Source: JBCDBY01 sp039182715 (GTDB taxonomy: Bacteria; Planctomycetota; PLA2). Taken from it: a stretch of 9,207 nt of DNA. Where the stretch lies: contig JBCDBY010000185.1 of assembly GCA_039182715.1 (NCBI GenBank), positions 1 to 9,207 on the forward strand. Reading direction: 5' to 3'. A model generated the notes under the pieces. That model ran no database searches and had not been told where the DNA came from. It saw only the letters and a program-made list of their open reading frames with translations. Position numbers and translations under genes: made by a program. Positions 1 through 5,856 of the stretch are shown here, in pieces; positions within the stretch are counted from its first letter, which is position 1; each line of letters begins with the position of its first letter.

Positions 1-250
1 CGAAGAAGTTCCGCAGGTGCTTCTCGTCGCGATCGAGCAGGCCGCGGTCGTAGGGCTCGCCCTCCTTCGACGCGATCTGCTCCTTGAGGAACTCGTCGGT
101 GTAGCGCTTGTTGCCGGAGAACCGGATCGAGCCGACGGTCTGCCGCTTCGGGGCGGGGTCGCCGGTGGCGCCGACGGGGTCGTCGTCCTGCCCGAAGGCC
201 GGGAGCGCACCCACGGCCAGGGAGAGCAGAACCAGACAGAGAACCCGCAC
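1..250 (-). CDS. Omp85/BamA-like outer membrane protein, N-terminal part only
   Basis: The gene runs off the left edge; 83 codons are visible. A hydrophobic N-terminus (residues about 2-18, ending ALPAFG) followed by an acidic, proline-containing stretch looks like a Sec signal peptide with cleavage near AFG|Q. From about residue 39 the sequence fits the start of a POTRA domain: the GSIRFSGNKRYT core, then a helix, a glycine (EGEPYDRG) and the LLDRDEKHLRNFF helix, matching the family pattern of I-x-G-N, G-x-x-Y and D-x-x-x-L. POTRA domains occur in BamA, TamA and related Omp85 proteins, which insert or export proteins at the outer membrane. The barrel is outside the window, so the subfamily cannot be named. 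The start is uncertain: I chose GTG at 250, which begins the hydrophobic segment directly. No clear Shine-Dalgarno sequence precedes it, and a TTG further upstream in frame is possible. Confidence 0.75.
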   Translation of the reverse strand, partial: MRVLCLVLLSLAVGALPAFGQDDDPVGATGDPAPKRQTVGSIRFSGNKRYTDEFLKEQIASKEGEPYDRGLLDRDEKHLRNFF

Positions 251-563
251 GGAAGCCGGGGATTCTAACGATTTGGGCGACAACCGCCCTAGGAACCGGG
301 CGCGCCCCGAATCAATTCGCTGCGGACCCGCAGCTCCCTGTCGCGCGACATCGATCCGGAGGCGATTCAGCCAGGGAGGCCCGGAGACACGGAGGGGTTG
401 CCGGGCCTCGCGCGCGCCCCCGTATCGCTGTCCCCTTTTCACTTCAATCGACTCGCGTGAGCGGTTTCCGGACGATCTCACATCGAAGGCACGCGCGCTC
501 CGTGTCTCCGTGCCTCCATGTCTCCGAGCCTCCGTGGCCCATCGCGGCCTCGACTTGCCGAAT
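251..563. other. Non-coding gap between dnaB and the Omp85-like gene
   Basis: These 313 bases hold no credible gene. They lie downstream of dnaB and upstream of the POTRA-protein start, so they should contain the dnaB transcript end and possibly a promoter for the next gene. I could not identify a U-tract terminator or a convincing -35/-10 pair. The main structure is a pair of 8-bp-period repeat arrays in inverted orientation (375-398 and 494-541), described separately. The bases between the arrays show no further pattern that I recognise. Confidence 0.6.
375..541. repeat. Inverted pair of 8-bp tandem arrays
   Basis: From 502 to 533 four octamers follow each other in exact register with consensus GTGYCTCC; weaker copies flank them (494-501 and 534-541). 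At 375-398 three octamers of the complementary consensus GGAGRCMC stand in the opposite orientation. Bases 375-394 and 498-517 form an inverted repeat with 19 of 20 positions matching, separated by 103 bases. A transcript through the region could form a long GC-rich stem. The element lies wholly between genes. A similar design with a different unit occurs at 4790-4887. Whether it is a dispersed genomic repeat, a terminator or a protein-binding site cannot be decided here. Confidence 0.75.
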
Positions 564-1982
564 CTAGAAGCCGTCTTCGCCGCCCAGCGCCGGGTTCTCG
601 AATCGCAGGACGTGTCCAAAGAAGTTAAGACCGACGATGCCGGTCGGGCCGTTTCGCTGCTTGGCGATGATCACTTCTGCCTGGTGCCGGTTCTCCTCGC
701 TCGGCTTGTACTGGTACTCGCGATAGAGGAAGAGGATCAGGTCGGCATCCTGCTCGAGCGCGCCCGATTCGCGCAGATCGCTCATGCGCGGCCGGCGGTC
801 CTCGCGACTGTCGACGGAACGATTCAGCTGCGAGATCGCGATGACCGGCACGTCCAGCTCGCGCGCCATCGCCTTGAGCTGGCGGCTGATCTGCGCGATC
901 TCCTGCTGGCGGTTCTCGGCATTGCCGGTCTCCATGAGCTGCAGGTAGTCGACGACCACCAGGCCGAGTCCGTGCTTCTGCTTGATGCGCCGCGCCTTGG
1001 CCCGCAGCTGCAGCACGTTGGCGCCCGCGGTGTCGTCGACGAAGAGGTTCGACTCCATCATCTCGCCCGCCGCGCGCGTCAGCTTCTCGACCTCATCGGC
1101 GTCGATGGCGCCCCGCCGCACGCGCTGCAGCTCCACGCGGGCGCGCGAGCAGAGCATGTTGCGCACGAGGTGCTGCCGGCTGACCTCGATGCTGAAGTAG
1201 ACGCAGGGCAGCTTCTCGACGCAGCAGATGTGGTCGACGATGCAGTTGGAGAAGGTCGTCTTGCCCATCGAGGGGCGCCCCGCGACGATCACGAGGTCGC
1301 CGCGGCCGAGGCCCGAGGTCTTCTCGTCCAGCTCGTAGTAGCCGGTCGGGATGCCGGTGCCGGCGCCGCTGCCCGCCATGAGCGCGTTGATCTCCTCGAA
1401 CGTCTCGTTGAGGATCGAGCGGACGTTGACGGTCTCCTGGGCGGCCGCGCCGCGGCTGATGGAGAAGACCTGTCCCTCGGCCCAGTCGAGGAGCTCGTCG
1501 CCGGGCAAGCTGCCGGCGTAGGCGGTGTTCTGGACCTCCGTGCAGGTCCCGATGAGGCTACGCAGCACCGCCTTGTCGCTCACGATGCGCGCGTAGTCCT
1601 CCGCGCCCGCGGGGGACGGCACCATCGCGGCCAGGGAGGCAAGGTAGGGCTCGCCGCCGATCTTCTCGAGATCCTGGCTCGTCCGCAGCGCCTCGAGGAT
1701 GAGCGTCGGATCCACGCGCTTGCCCTCCGAGTAGAGCTTCTCGCAGGCCGCGTAGATCTTCTGGTGCGCCGTGTTGTAGAAGTCCTCCGCCTGCACCAGC
1801 ATCATCACCGCGGTGAGCGTGTCGCCGTCGAGCAGAATCGCCCCCAACAGCGACTTCTCGGCCTCCTCGCTATGCGGCGGCATGCGCCCGAACGGCGCTT
1901 CGGAGCCGATTCCCGCGGGGGAACCGGGAGAGGAAAACGGGGACGAGGGCGAACCCGGGGGAGACGGCGTGCGGTCGATCAC
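564..1982 (-). CDS. dnaB: Replicative DNA helicase DnaB
   Basis: Hexameric 5'-3' helicase that unwinds DNA at the replication fork and recruits primase. The 472-residue product has the usual two-domain form. The N-terminal domain begins at MPPHSEEAEKSLLGAILLD (34-52). The RecA-type motor follows: Walker A GRPSMGKTT (235-243), the SIEVS segment carrying the catalytic glutamate (E266), Walker B LVVVDYLQLM (341-350), the SQLNR glutamine motif (384-388), the SDLRESGALEQDAD motif (401-414) and the KQRNGPTG loop with the arginine finger (441-448). No intein is present. The GTG start at 1982 has an AGGGGG Shine-Dalgarno at good spacing, giving a 33-residue Pro/Ser/Gly-rich extension. An ATG at 1883 would remove that extension but has no visible ribosome binding site. 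A strong terminator separates dnaB from rplI upstream, so it probably has its own promoter. Confidence 0.97.
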   Translation of the reverse strand: MIDRTPSPPGSPSSPFSSPGSPAGIGSEAPFGRMPPHSEEAEKSLLGAILLDGDTLTAVMMLVQAEDFYNTAHQKIYAACEKLYSEGKRVDPTLILEALRTSQDLEKIGGEPYLASLAAMVPSPAGAEDYARIVSDKAVLRSLIGTCTEVQNTAYAGSLPGDELLDWAEGQVFSISRGAAAQETVNVRSILNETFEEINALMAGSGAGTGIPTGYYELDEKTSGLGRGDLVIVAGRPSMGKTTFSNCIVDHICCVEKLPCVYFSIEVSRQHLVRNMLCSRARVELQRVRRGAIDADEVEKLTRAAGEMMESNLFVDDTAGANVLQLRAKARRIKQKHGLGLVVVDYLQLMETGNAENRQQEIAQISRQLKAMARELDVPVIAISQLNRSVDSREDRRPRMSDLRESGALEQDADLILFLYREYQYKPSEENRHQAEVIIAKQRNGPTGIVGLNFFGHVLRFENPALGGEDGF

Positions 1983-2188
1983 GGAACCCCCTGACGTTAC
2001 TGACCCGACGGACGGGTTTGAACCATTCGAACGCTCGAATCCGCGCGCGGAACGAGATTGTGGATGGAGTGTGGAGAGACCGGGGGAGTCCTGGGGTGGA
2101 ACCGGTGGATAGGCGGTGCAAGACGCGGGAGAAGTGGACGTGGCCGGGGGCCAGGGGCGCGAGCCACACGAACTCCTCGCTCCCCCCC
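1983..2188 (-). promoter_or_regulatory. dnaB upstream region with small dyads and weak DnaA-box-like sites
   Basis: This stretch between the rplI terminator and dnaB must hold the dnaB promoter if the terminator works, but I find no convincing -35/-10 pair. Visible elements: a 5-bp dyad ACCCG/CGGGT (2003-2017), a 6-bp dyad ATTCGA/TCGAAT (2025-2040), and three same-orientation 7-of-9 matches to the DnaA box TGTGGATAA at 2059-2067, 2070-2078 and 2104-2112. Single matches of this quality arise easily by chance, so the boxes are only suggestive. Confidence 0.3.
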
Positions 2189-2219
2189 AAAAAAAACGGC
2201 CGGACCGAAGTCCGACCGT
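2189..2219 (-). terminator. Intrinsic terminator after rplI
   Basis: Read on the minus strand, a 10-bp stem (ACGGTCGGAC with GTCCGGCCGT, one G-U pair) is closed by a UUCG tetraloop and followed at once by eight T residues. It begins 22 nt after the rplI stop codon. This is a textbook Rho-independent terminator and marks the end of the ribosomal-protein transcript before dnaB. Confidence 0.93.
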
Positions 2220-2240
2220 CTCTTGGAAGTTCTGGGACGC

Positions 2241-2729
2241 CTACGAGTCTTCCGACGGCTCCACCACCCAGACGCGAATCTCGGTCGCGTGGTCCGGGGA
2301 GACGCGGATCGGGACGTTGAAGATCCCGAGCTCCTTGATCGGCTCGGCGAGCTCCACCATCTTCTCGGTGATCTCGACGCCGTCCGCGGCGAGCTTCTCG
2401 ACGATCGTCGTGGCGCTGACCGAGCCGAAGAGGTGACCCTCCTCGCTGGCGCGCTCCTCGAGCGTGATGCTCTTCGCACCGAGCGACTCGGCGAGGTCCA
2501 TGAGCGCCACCTGACGCGCCTTGCGCGCCTCGGCCGCCGCGACCTTCGCACGCTCGACCTGCTGCAGCGCGTCGGCCGTGGGCAGCGTGGCCCGGCCCGA
2601 CGGGATCAGGTAGTTGCGCGCGTAACCCGGCTTGACCGCGACGACGTCGCCGACCTCACCCAGGTTCTCGCGATCCTCGAGCAGGAGCACGGAAACCGTG
2701 CGCTTGATCTTGTTCTTCTTGAGTCTCAT
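2241..2729 (-). CDS. rplI: 50S ribosomal protein bL9
   Basis: Binds 23S rRNA domain V near the base of the L1 stalk and helps maintain reading-frame fidelity. The 162-residue product shows the N-terminal signature GDVVAVKPGYARNYLIPSGRA (27-47), the long connecting helix (about 52-85) rich in Ala and charged residues, and the C-terminal domain beginning GHLFGSVSATTIVEKL (98-113). The chosen ATG at 2729 is preceded by AGGA at suitable spacing. It gives a basic N-terminal extension (MRLKKNKIKR) of about 12 residues before the point where bL9 normally begins. A GTG at codon 14 would give the usual length but lacks a Shine-Dalgarno sequence. It follows rpsR by 23 nt and precedes the terminator. 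In several related genomes another gene lies between rpsR and rplI; none is here. Confidence 0.97.
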   Translation of the reverse strand: MRLKKNKIKRTVSVLLLEDRENLGEVGDVVAVKPGYARNYLIPSGRATLPTADALQQVERAKVAAAEARKARQVALMDLAESLGAKSITLEERASEEGHLFGSVSATTIVEKLAADGVEITEKMVELAEPIKELGIFNVPIRVSPDHATEIRVWVVEPSEDS

Positions 2730-2752
2730 CGCTTCGTCCTGAAGGGCTCGTC

Positions 2753-3001
2753 CTAGGATCCGATGTAGGGCATGAGGCCCATGTAGCGCGCGCGCTTCAC
2801 GGCCTGCGACACCTTGCGCTGGAACGCGGCGTTGCTGCCGGAGCGCTTGCGACCGAGCAGCTTGCCCTGGCCCGTGCAGAGGCGCTGGAGCGTGGGCACG
2901 TCCTTCCAATCGACGAACTCGACGCCCAGCCGGGTGAACCGGCAGCGGCGCTCGCCGAGCTTCTTGAAGTTCTTCTTCTTGCGCTTGTCTTTGGTCTTCA
3001 T
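2753..3001 (-). CDS. rpsR: 30S ribosomal protein bS18
   Basis: Small-subunit protein that assembles as a heterodimer with bS6 onto the central domain of 16S rRNA. The 82-residue product has the family pattern: a lysine/arginine-rich start, VDWKDVPTLQRLCTGQGKLLGRKRSG (30-55, covering the rRNA-binding core) and the AVKRARYMGLMPY tail (67-79). Cysteines at 20 and 42 remain from the partial zinc-site pattern seen in some bS18 proteins, but no full four-cysteine set is present. The ATG follows the rpsF stop by six bases, with GGAG overlapping the rpsF end as ribosome binding site, so translation is probably coupled to rpsF. Confidence 0.97.
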   Translation of the reverse strand: MKTKDKRKKKNFKKLGERRCRFTRLGVEFVDWKDVPTLQRLCTGQGKLLGRKRSGSNAAFQRKVSQAVKRARYMGLMPYIGS

Positions 3002-3007
3002 CGCACT

Positions 3008-3490
3008 CTAGCTCCCGGGGGTGTCCTGCACCGCGCTGGGCGCATCGTGCGAGCCGCCGCCGTAACCGCCACCACCGCCGTAGCCGCCGCCGTCCATGCC
3101 GGCCGCTTCCTCGCGGCGTGCGCGGCGCGCCTCGTGATCCTCCTTCATGATCTCCGCGTACTTCGCACTCTTCTCGAGGTACACGGGAATGTCGTCCTCG
3201 AGACGGATCACGAGGTTGCGGAGGATGACTTCGATGATGCGCGTCTCGCGGCGCATGGCATCGACGCCGTCACCCGGCATCTCGACGTGCGCGAGCAGGT
3301 AGACGCCACGCTTGTGGCCCTTGATCTCAAAGGCGAGCTTGCGCTCGTCCCACCGCTCGAACTGGACGATCTTGGCGCCGTGCTTCTCCAGCAGGCTCTT
3401 CACCGTGGTTTCCACGGCCTCGGAGTCCTCGGCGTACAGGTTGGGATCGACGAGGAACATCGCCTCGTAGGGATACATCGTTGCTTGCAT
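3008..3490 (-). CDS. rpsF: 30S ribosomal protein bS6 with glycine-rich tail
   Basis: Partner of bS18 in the small subunit. The ferredoxin-like fold is recognisable from YPYEAMFLVDP (6-16), the FERWDERKLAFEIKGHKRGVYLL segment (44-66) and the IIEVILRNLVIRLEDD segment (85-100). Residues 112-130 are highly charged, and residues 131-146 are almost pure Gly/Tyr (GGGYGGGGGYGGG) before a short polar end. At 160 residues it is longer than typical bS6, with the excess in this tail. The start may be ATG at 3490 or at residue 5 (MYPYEAMF is the more usual beginning); neither has a strong Shine-Dalgarno sequence. It is first in a tight rpsF-rpsR-rplI set. A hairpin lies 17 nt upstream. Confidence 0.97.
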   Translation of the reverse strand: MQATMYPYEAMFLVDPNLYAEDSEAVETTVKSLLEKHGAKIVQFERWDERKLAFEIKGHKRGVYLLAHVEMPGDGVDAMRRETRIIEVILRNLVIRLEDDIPVYLEKSAKYAEIMKEDHEARRARREEAAGMDGGGYGGGGGYGGGSHDAPSAVQDTPGS

Positions 3491-3506
3491 GTGAATCTGC
3501 GACTTA

Positions 3507-3538
3507 TGGGAAGCCCAGTAGGTTAGGGCCGCTCCCCA
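3507..3538 (-). promoter_or_regulatory. Hairpin in the rpsF leader
   Basis: In the 54-nt gap between pth and rpsF, the transcript can pair TGGGGA with TTCCCA (one G-U pair) and GCCC with GGGC, leaving a three-base bulge (GCG) on the 5' side and a nine-base loop. There is no U-tract, so it is not an intrinsic terminator. Known S6:S18 autoregulatory leaders use a bulged helix containing CCG that imitates 16S rRNA helix 22; this hairpin does not clearly match that motif. A regulatory role is inference only. Confidence 0.35.
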
Positions 3539-3544
3539 CCGTGG

Positions 3545-4108
3545 TCAAGATTGGCGGCGGTTGACCTCTCCCATCGCGGCATCGAGTCCCGAGACGGCCC
3601 AGATCCGGACCGCTTCGGCCGCCCGCGCCAGCGCGTCGTCGACCGCCGCGCGCTCCTCCTCGGGGAAGCGGCCGAGCACGTAGTCGGGATGCGCCCGGGC
3701 CCCGGGGCCGCCGATGCCGAGCCGCAGCCGCGGGTAGGACCGGCCCCCGAGCGCCTCCTCGAGCGACCGCAGTCCGTTGTGGCCACCCGCGCTCCCCTGG
3801 CCGCGCAGACGGACGTCCCCCGGCGGCAGATCCAGGTCGTCGACGGCGACGAGGCAGCGGTCGCGCGGCAGCGCCGTGATCGAGAGAATCGACGCGAGCA
3901 GCGGCCCGCAGCGATTGACGTAGGTCAGGGGCCGAACCAGCAGCAGGGGCTCGCCCTCGATGTCGGCGCGCGCCCACGCCGCCGGCAGCCCGTGCGGCTG
4001 GTCGTAGCTGGTGGCCGGCGCGAACCGGTCGAGCAGCTCGAAGCCCAGGTTGTGGCGCGTGCCGTCGTACTCCGGCCCCGGGTTCCCGATGCCGAAGAGG
4101 ACGCGCAA
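3545..4108 (-). CDS. pth: Peptidyl-tRNA hydrolase
   Basis: Cleaves the ester bond of peptidyl-tRNA released from stalled ribosomes and so recycles tRNA; acts in the cytoplasm as a monomer. The 187-residue product matches the bacterial family in length and carries the key residues: GNPGPEYDGTRHNLGF (8-23) with N9 and catalytic H19, PLTYVN (60-65) with N65, VDDLDLP (89-95) with D90, and SAGGHNGL (106-113) with N111. The methionine usually just before the LTYMN asparagine is valine here, a mild change. The start is TTG, directly abutting the rplY TAG stop (TAGTTG), with GAGG a few bases upstream; no other start is plausible. Termination-reinitiation coupling to rplY is likely. The ychF gene that often follows pth in related genomes is absent. 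Confidence 0.97.
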   Translation of the reverse strand: MRVLFGIGNPGPEYDGTRHNLGFELLDRFAPATSYDQPHGLPAAWARADIEGEPLLLVRPLTYVNRCGPLLASILSITALPRDRCLVAVDDLDLPPGDVRLRGQGSAGGHNGLRSLEEALGGRSYPRLRLGIGGPGARAHPDYVLGRFPEEERAAVDDALARAAEAVRIWAVSGLDAAMGEVNRRQS

Positions 4109-4726
4109 CTAGCCCTCGGCGGCCGGCGCCTCGGCGCCCTCGGCAGTCTCGTCGCCTTCGCCCTCGCCCTCTTCCTCGGCGAGCTTGGGCGCCTTGCACT
4201 GGACGATGAGATCGTGCTCGTGGGCCGCGGGCCGGATGCCCTCGGGGAAGGTGAACTCGTCGACGCGAATGCCCTGGCCGACCTCGAGCTCGCTGATGTC
4301 GCAGCGCAACTCCTCGGGAATGTCCTTCACCGGGGAGAAGACCTCGATGTCCTGCAGCGCGATCATGGTCTCGCCGCCGTTCGACTGGCCGCGCGGCACG
4401 CCCACGAAGTGGAACGGCACCTTGACCTTGACCTCGTCCTCGAGCTCCACGCGGAAGAGATCGACGTGCTCGACGTGGTCGCCGAAGACGTCCCAGGCGA
4501 CGTCGCGGACCAAAGCGGTCTGCTTCACCTCGTCGTGCGTCAACCGCACGATCGCCGAGTGCGCCTTGAGCACCTCGTTGAAGTCGTCCTGGGTGGTCGT
4601 CAGCGTGACCGGCGCACGGTCGCCCCCGTAAAGGTTGAGCGGGATGCCGCCATCACGGCGGATGCGGCGGGCATTCGCGGAACCGAGGGCCTCGCGCGGA
4701 CGGACGGGGAGTTCGACGATCTTCAT
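4109..4726 (-). CDS. rplY: 50S ribosomal protein bL25, long CTC/TL5 form
   Basis: Binds 5S rRNA in the large subunit. Residues 1-95 form the bL25 domain, with the R-x-x-G-x-I-P-x-x-LYG pattern (about 24-34) and RDVAWDVFGDHVEHVDLFRV (74-93). Residues 96-183 form the extra C-terminal domain found in the stress-protein-like CTC/TL5 subgroup (VPFHFVGVPRG at 103-113). The last 22 residues are a low-complexity acidic Glu/Gly/Ala tail. Total length, 205, fits the long form. The ATG has a perfect AGGAG Shine-Dalgarno, but four of its five bases lie in a stable stem (4729-4767), suggesting translational control. The gene sits between prs and pth exactly as ctc does in Bacillus. No other start is credible. 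Confidence 0.96.
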   Translation of the reverse strand: MKIVELPVRPREALGSANARRIRRDGGIPLNLYGGDRAPVTLTTTQDDFNEVLKAHSAIVRLTHDEVKQTALVRDVAWDVFGDHVEHVDLFRVELEDEVKVKVPFHFVGVPRGQSNGGETMIALQDIEVFSPVKDIPEELRCDISELEVGQGIRVDEFTFPEGIRPAAHEHDLIVQCKAPKLAEEEGEGEGDETAEGAEAPAAEG

Positions 4727-4728
4727 TC

Positions 4729-4767
4729 GGTGCTCCTAGGAAGCCCCGGAGTGTACGGGGGAGCACC
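4729..4767 (-). promoter_or_regulatory. Shine-Dalgarno-sequestering hairpin of rplY
   Basis: On the minus strand the leader contains GGTGCTCC and, 23 bases later, its perfect complement GGAGCACC, which ends two bases before the rplY ATG. The AGGAG ribosome binding site is largely inside this 8-bp stem. A second small stem (CCCG/CGGG, seven-base loop) nests within, leaving an eight-base one-sided bulge. The stem would hide the binding site. Autogenous control of rplY through its mRNA leader has been reported in Escherichia coli and relatives; a 5S rRNA loop-E mimic is not obvious here. Confidence 0.6.
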
Positions 4768-4789
4768 ACGAGGGGGAAGAAATCTGGGA

Positions 4790-4887
4790 GAGCTGCGGGC
4801 CACGAGCTACGAGCTGCGAGCCGGGCAGGAGTCCGGTGGCCCCGGAAGTCATCCGGCTCGCAGCTCGCAGCTCGTAGCTCGCAGCCC
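4790..4887. repeat. Inverted pair of 7-bp tandem arrays
   Basis: Five heptamers of consensus GAGCTRC run from 4790 to 4824 and five of the complementary kind from 4853 to 4887. The arms match at 31 of 35 positions, and the inner 14 bases of each arm are perfectly complementary. The 28-base loop holds a further small stem (TCCGG at 4832-4836 with CCGGA at 4842-4846). The right arm ends on the first base of the prs stop codon. The structure lies at the 3' end of prs, where it could shield the transcript from 3' exonucleases or slow transcription; only a weak T-rich run follows, so it is not a good intrinsic terminator. Confidence 0.8.
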
Positions 4888-5840
4888 TAATAGTCTTCCA
4901 GCGCGTCGAACAGCCGGCTGACGCTCTCCGCGTGGTGGATCCGGAGGATCGCCTCGCCCAGCAGGCGGGCCACGCTCAGCGTCTTGATGTACGGCCGGTT
5001 CTTCTCCTTGGGGATCGGGATGGTGTCGGTCAGCACCAGCTGCTCGATCGCGGCGGCGTCGAGCCGCTCCATCGCCTCGCCGCAGAGCACGGCGTGGGTC
5101 GCGGCGAGATAGATCTCCTTCGCCCCCAGGTCGCGGACCGTCTTGGCCGCCTGGGTGATCGATCCCGCCGTCGAGATCATGTCGTCGATCAGCAGGACGT
5201 TGCGGCTCTTCACGTCGCCGATCACCGTCATCACCTCGGTGTCCTTGTCCGAGACGCGACGCTTGTCGACGATCGCCAGCCCCGCGTCGAGGCGGTTGGC
5301 GTAGTTGCGCGCCAGCTTGGACGAGCCGACGTCGGGCGCGACGACGGTGAGGTCCTTGATCTGCCGCCGCGAGAAGTAGCGCTTGATGACCGGGCCGGCG
5401 TAGAGGTGGTCGACCGGAATGTCGAAGAAGCCCTGCAGCTGCGCCGCATGCAGGTCGATGCAGAGCACCCGGTCGGCGCCGACGCTCTGCAGCATGTTGG
5501 CCACCGCTTTGGCGCTGATCGGCACGCGGCCCTCGTCCTTGCGGTCCTGTCGCGCGTAGCCGAAGTAGGGAATGACCGCGGTGATGCGCTCCGCGGAGGC
5601 GCGGCGCAGCGCGTCGATCAGCAGCACCAGCTCCATGACGTTGTCGTTGACCGGCGGGCAGGTCGACTGCACGGCGAAGACGTCGGCACCCCGCACGTCC
5701 TCCTCGATCTTGACCCGTACCTCGCCGTCGGCGAAGCGGCCCACCTGCGCGTCCCCGGCGCGCACGCCGAGATGCTCGCAGATGCGATCCGTGAGCGGCT
5801 CGTTCGCGGTTCCCGTGAAGATCTTCATGGCATTCGGCAT
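4887..5840 (-). CDS. prs: Ribose-phosphate pyrophosphokinase (PRPP synthetase)
   Basis: Makes phosphoribosyl pyrophosphate from ribose 5-phosphate and ATP, feeding purine, pyrimidine, NAD, histidine and tryptophan synthesis. The 317-residue product is the normal class I length. Visible motifs: RFADGE (35-40), the ATP-binding PYFGYARQDRK (91-101), DLHAAQLQGFF (129-139) with the metal-binding histidine H131, PDVG (169-172), the catalytic lysine loop VDKRR (191-195) and the PRPP loop LIDDMISTAGS (217-227). The last reads DDMIST where many bacterial enzymes read DDMIDT, and the segment after PDVG (SSKLAR) is also unusual; both suggest a divergent subgroup rather than a broken enzyme. ATG at 5840 is preceded by GGAGA; a second ATG at codon 5 is possible. 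It follows glmU by 27 nt including the glmU stop region, consistent with one operon. Confidence 0.97.
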   Translation of the reverse strand: MPNAMKIFTGTANEPLTDRICEHLGVRAGDAQVGRFADGEVRVKIEEDVRGADVFAVQSTCPPVNDNVMELVLLIDALRRASAERITAVIPYFGYARQDRKDEGRVPISAKAVANMLQSVGADRVLCIDLHAAQLQGFFDIPVDHLYAGPVIKRYFSRRQIKDLTVVAPDVGSSKLARNYANRLDAGLAIVDKRRVSDKDTEVMTVIGDVKSRNVLLIDDMISTAGSITQAAKTVRDLGAKEIYLAATHAVLCGEAMERLDAAAIEQLVLTDTIPIPKEKNRPYIKTLSVARLLGEAILRIHHAESVSRLFDALEDY

Positions 5841-5856
5841 CGTTGTCGTCTCCGCT

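Noticed and set aside
375..541. A possible CRISPR array from the regular repeats
   Set aside because: The units are only 8 bp, directly adjacent with no spacers, and occur in both orientations; no cas gene is nearby.
108..1994. A 628-codon open frame on the plus strand
   Set aside because: It is antisense to dnaB and to the intergenic repeat; the product is low in recognisable motifs and rich in Arg, Leu and Ala, as expected of a shadow frame.
2730..2909. Upstream extension of the rplI frame into rpsR
   Set aside because: It would overlap most of rpsR and has no bL9 similarity; the ATG at 2729 has its own ribosome binding site.
4790..4887. The prs 3' hairpin as a Rho-independent terminator
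   Set aside because: The stem is strong, but no proper U-tract follows in the direction of transcription, so it is listed as a repeat structure instead.
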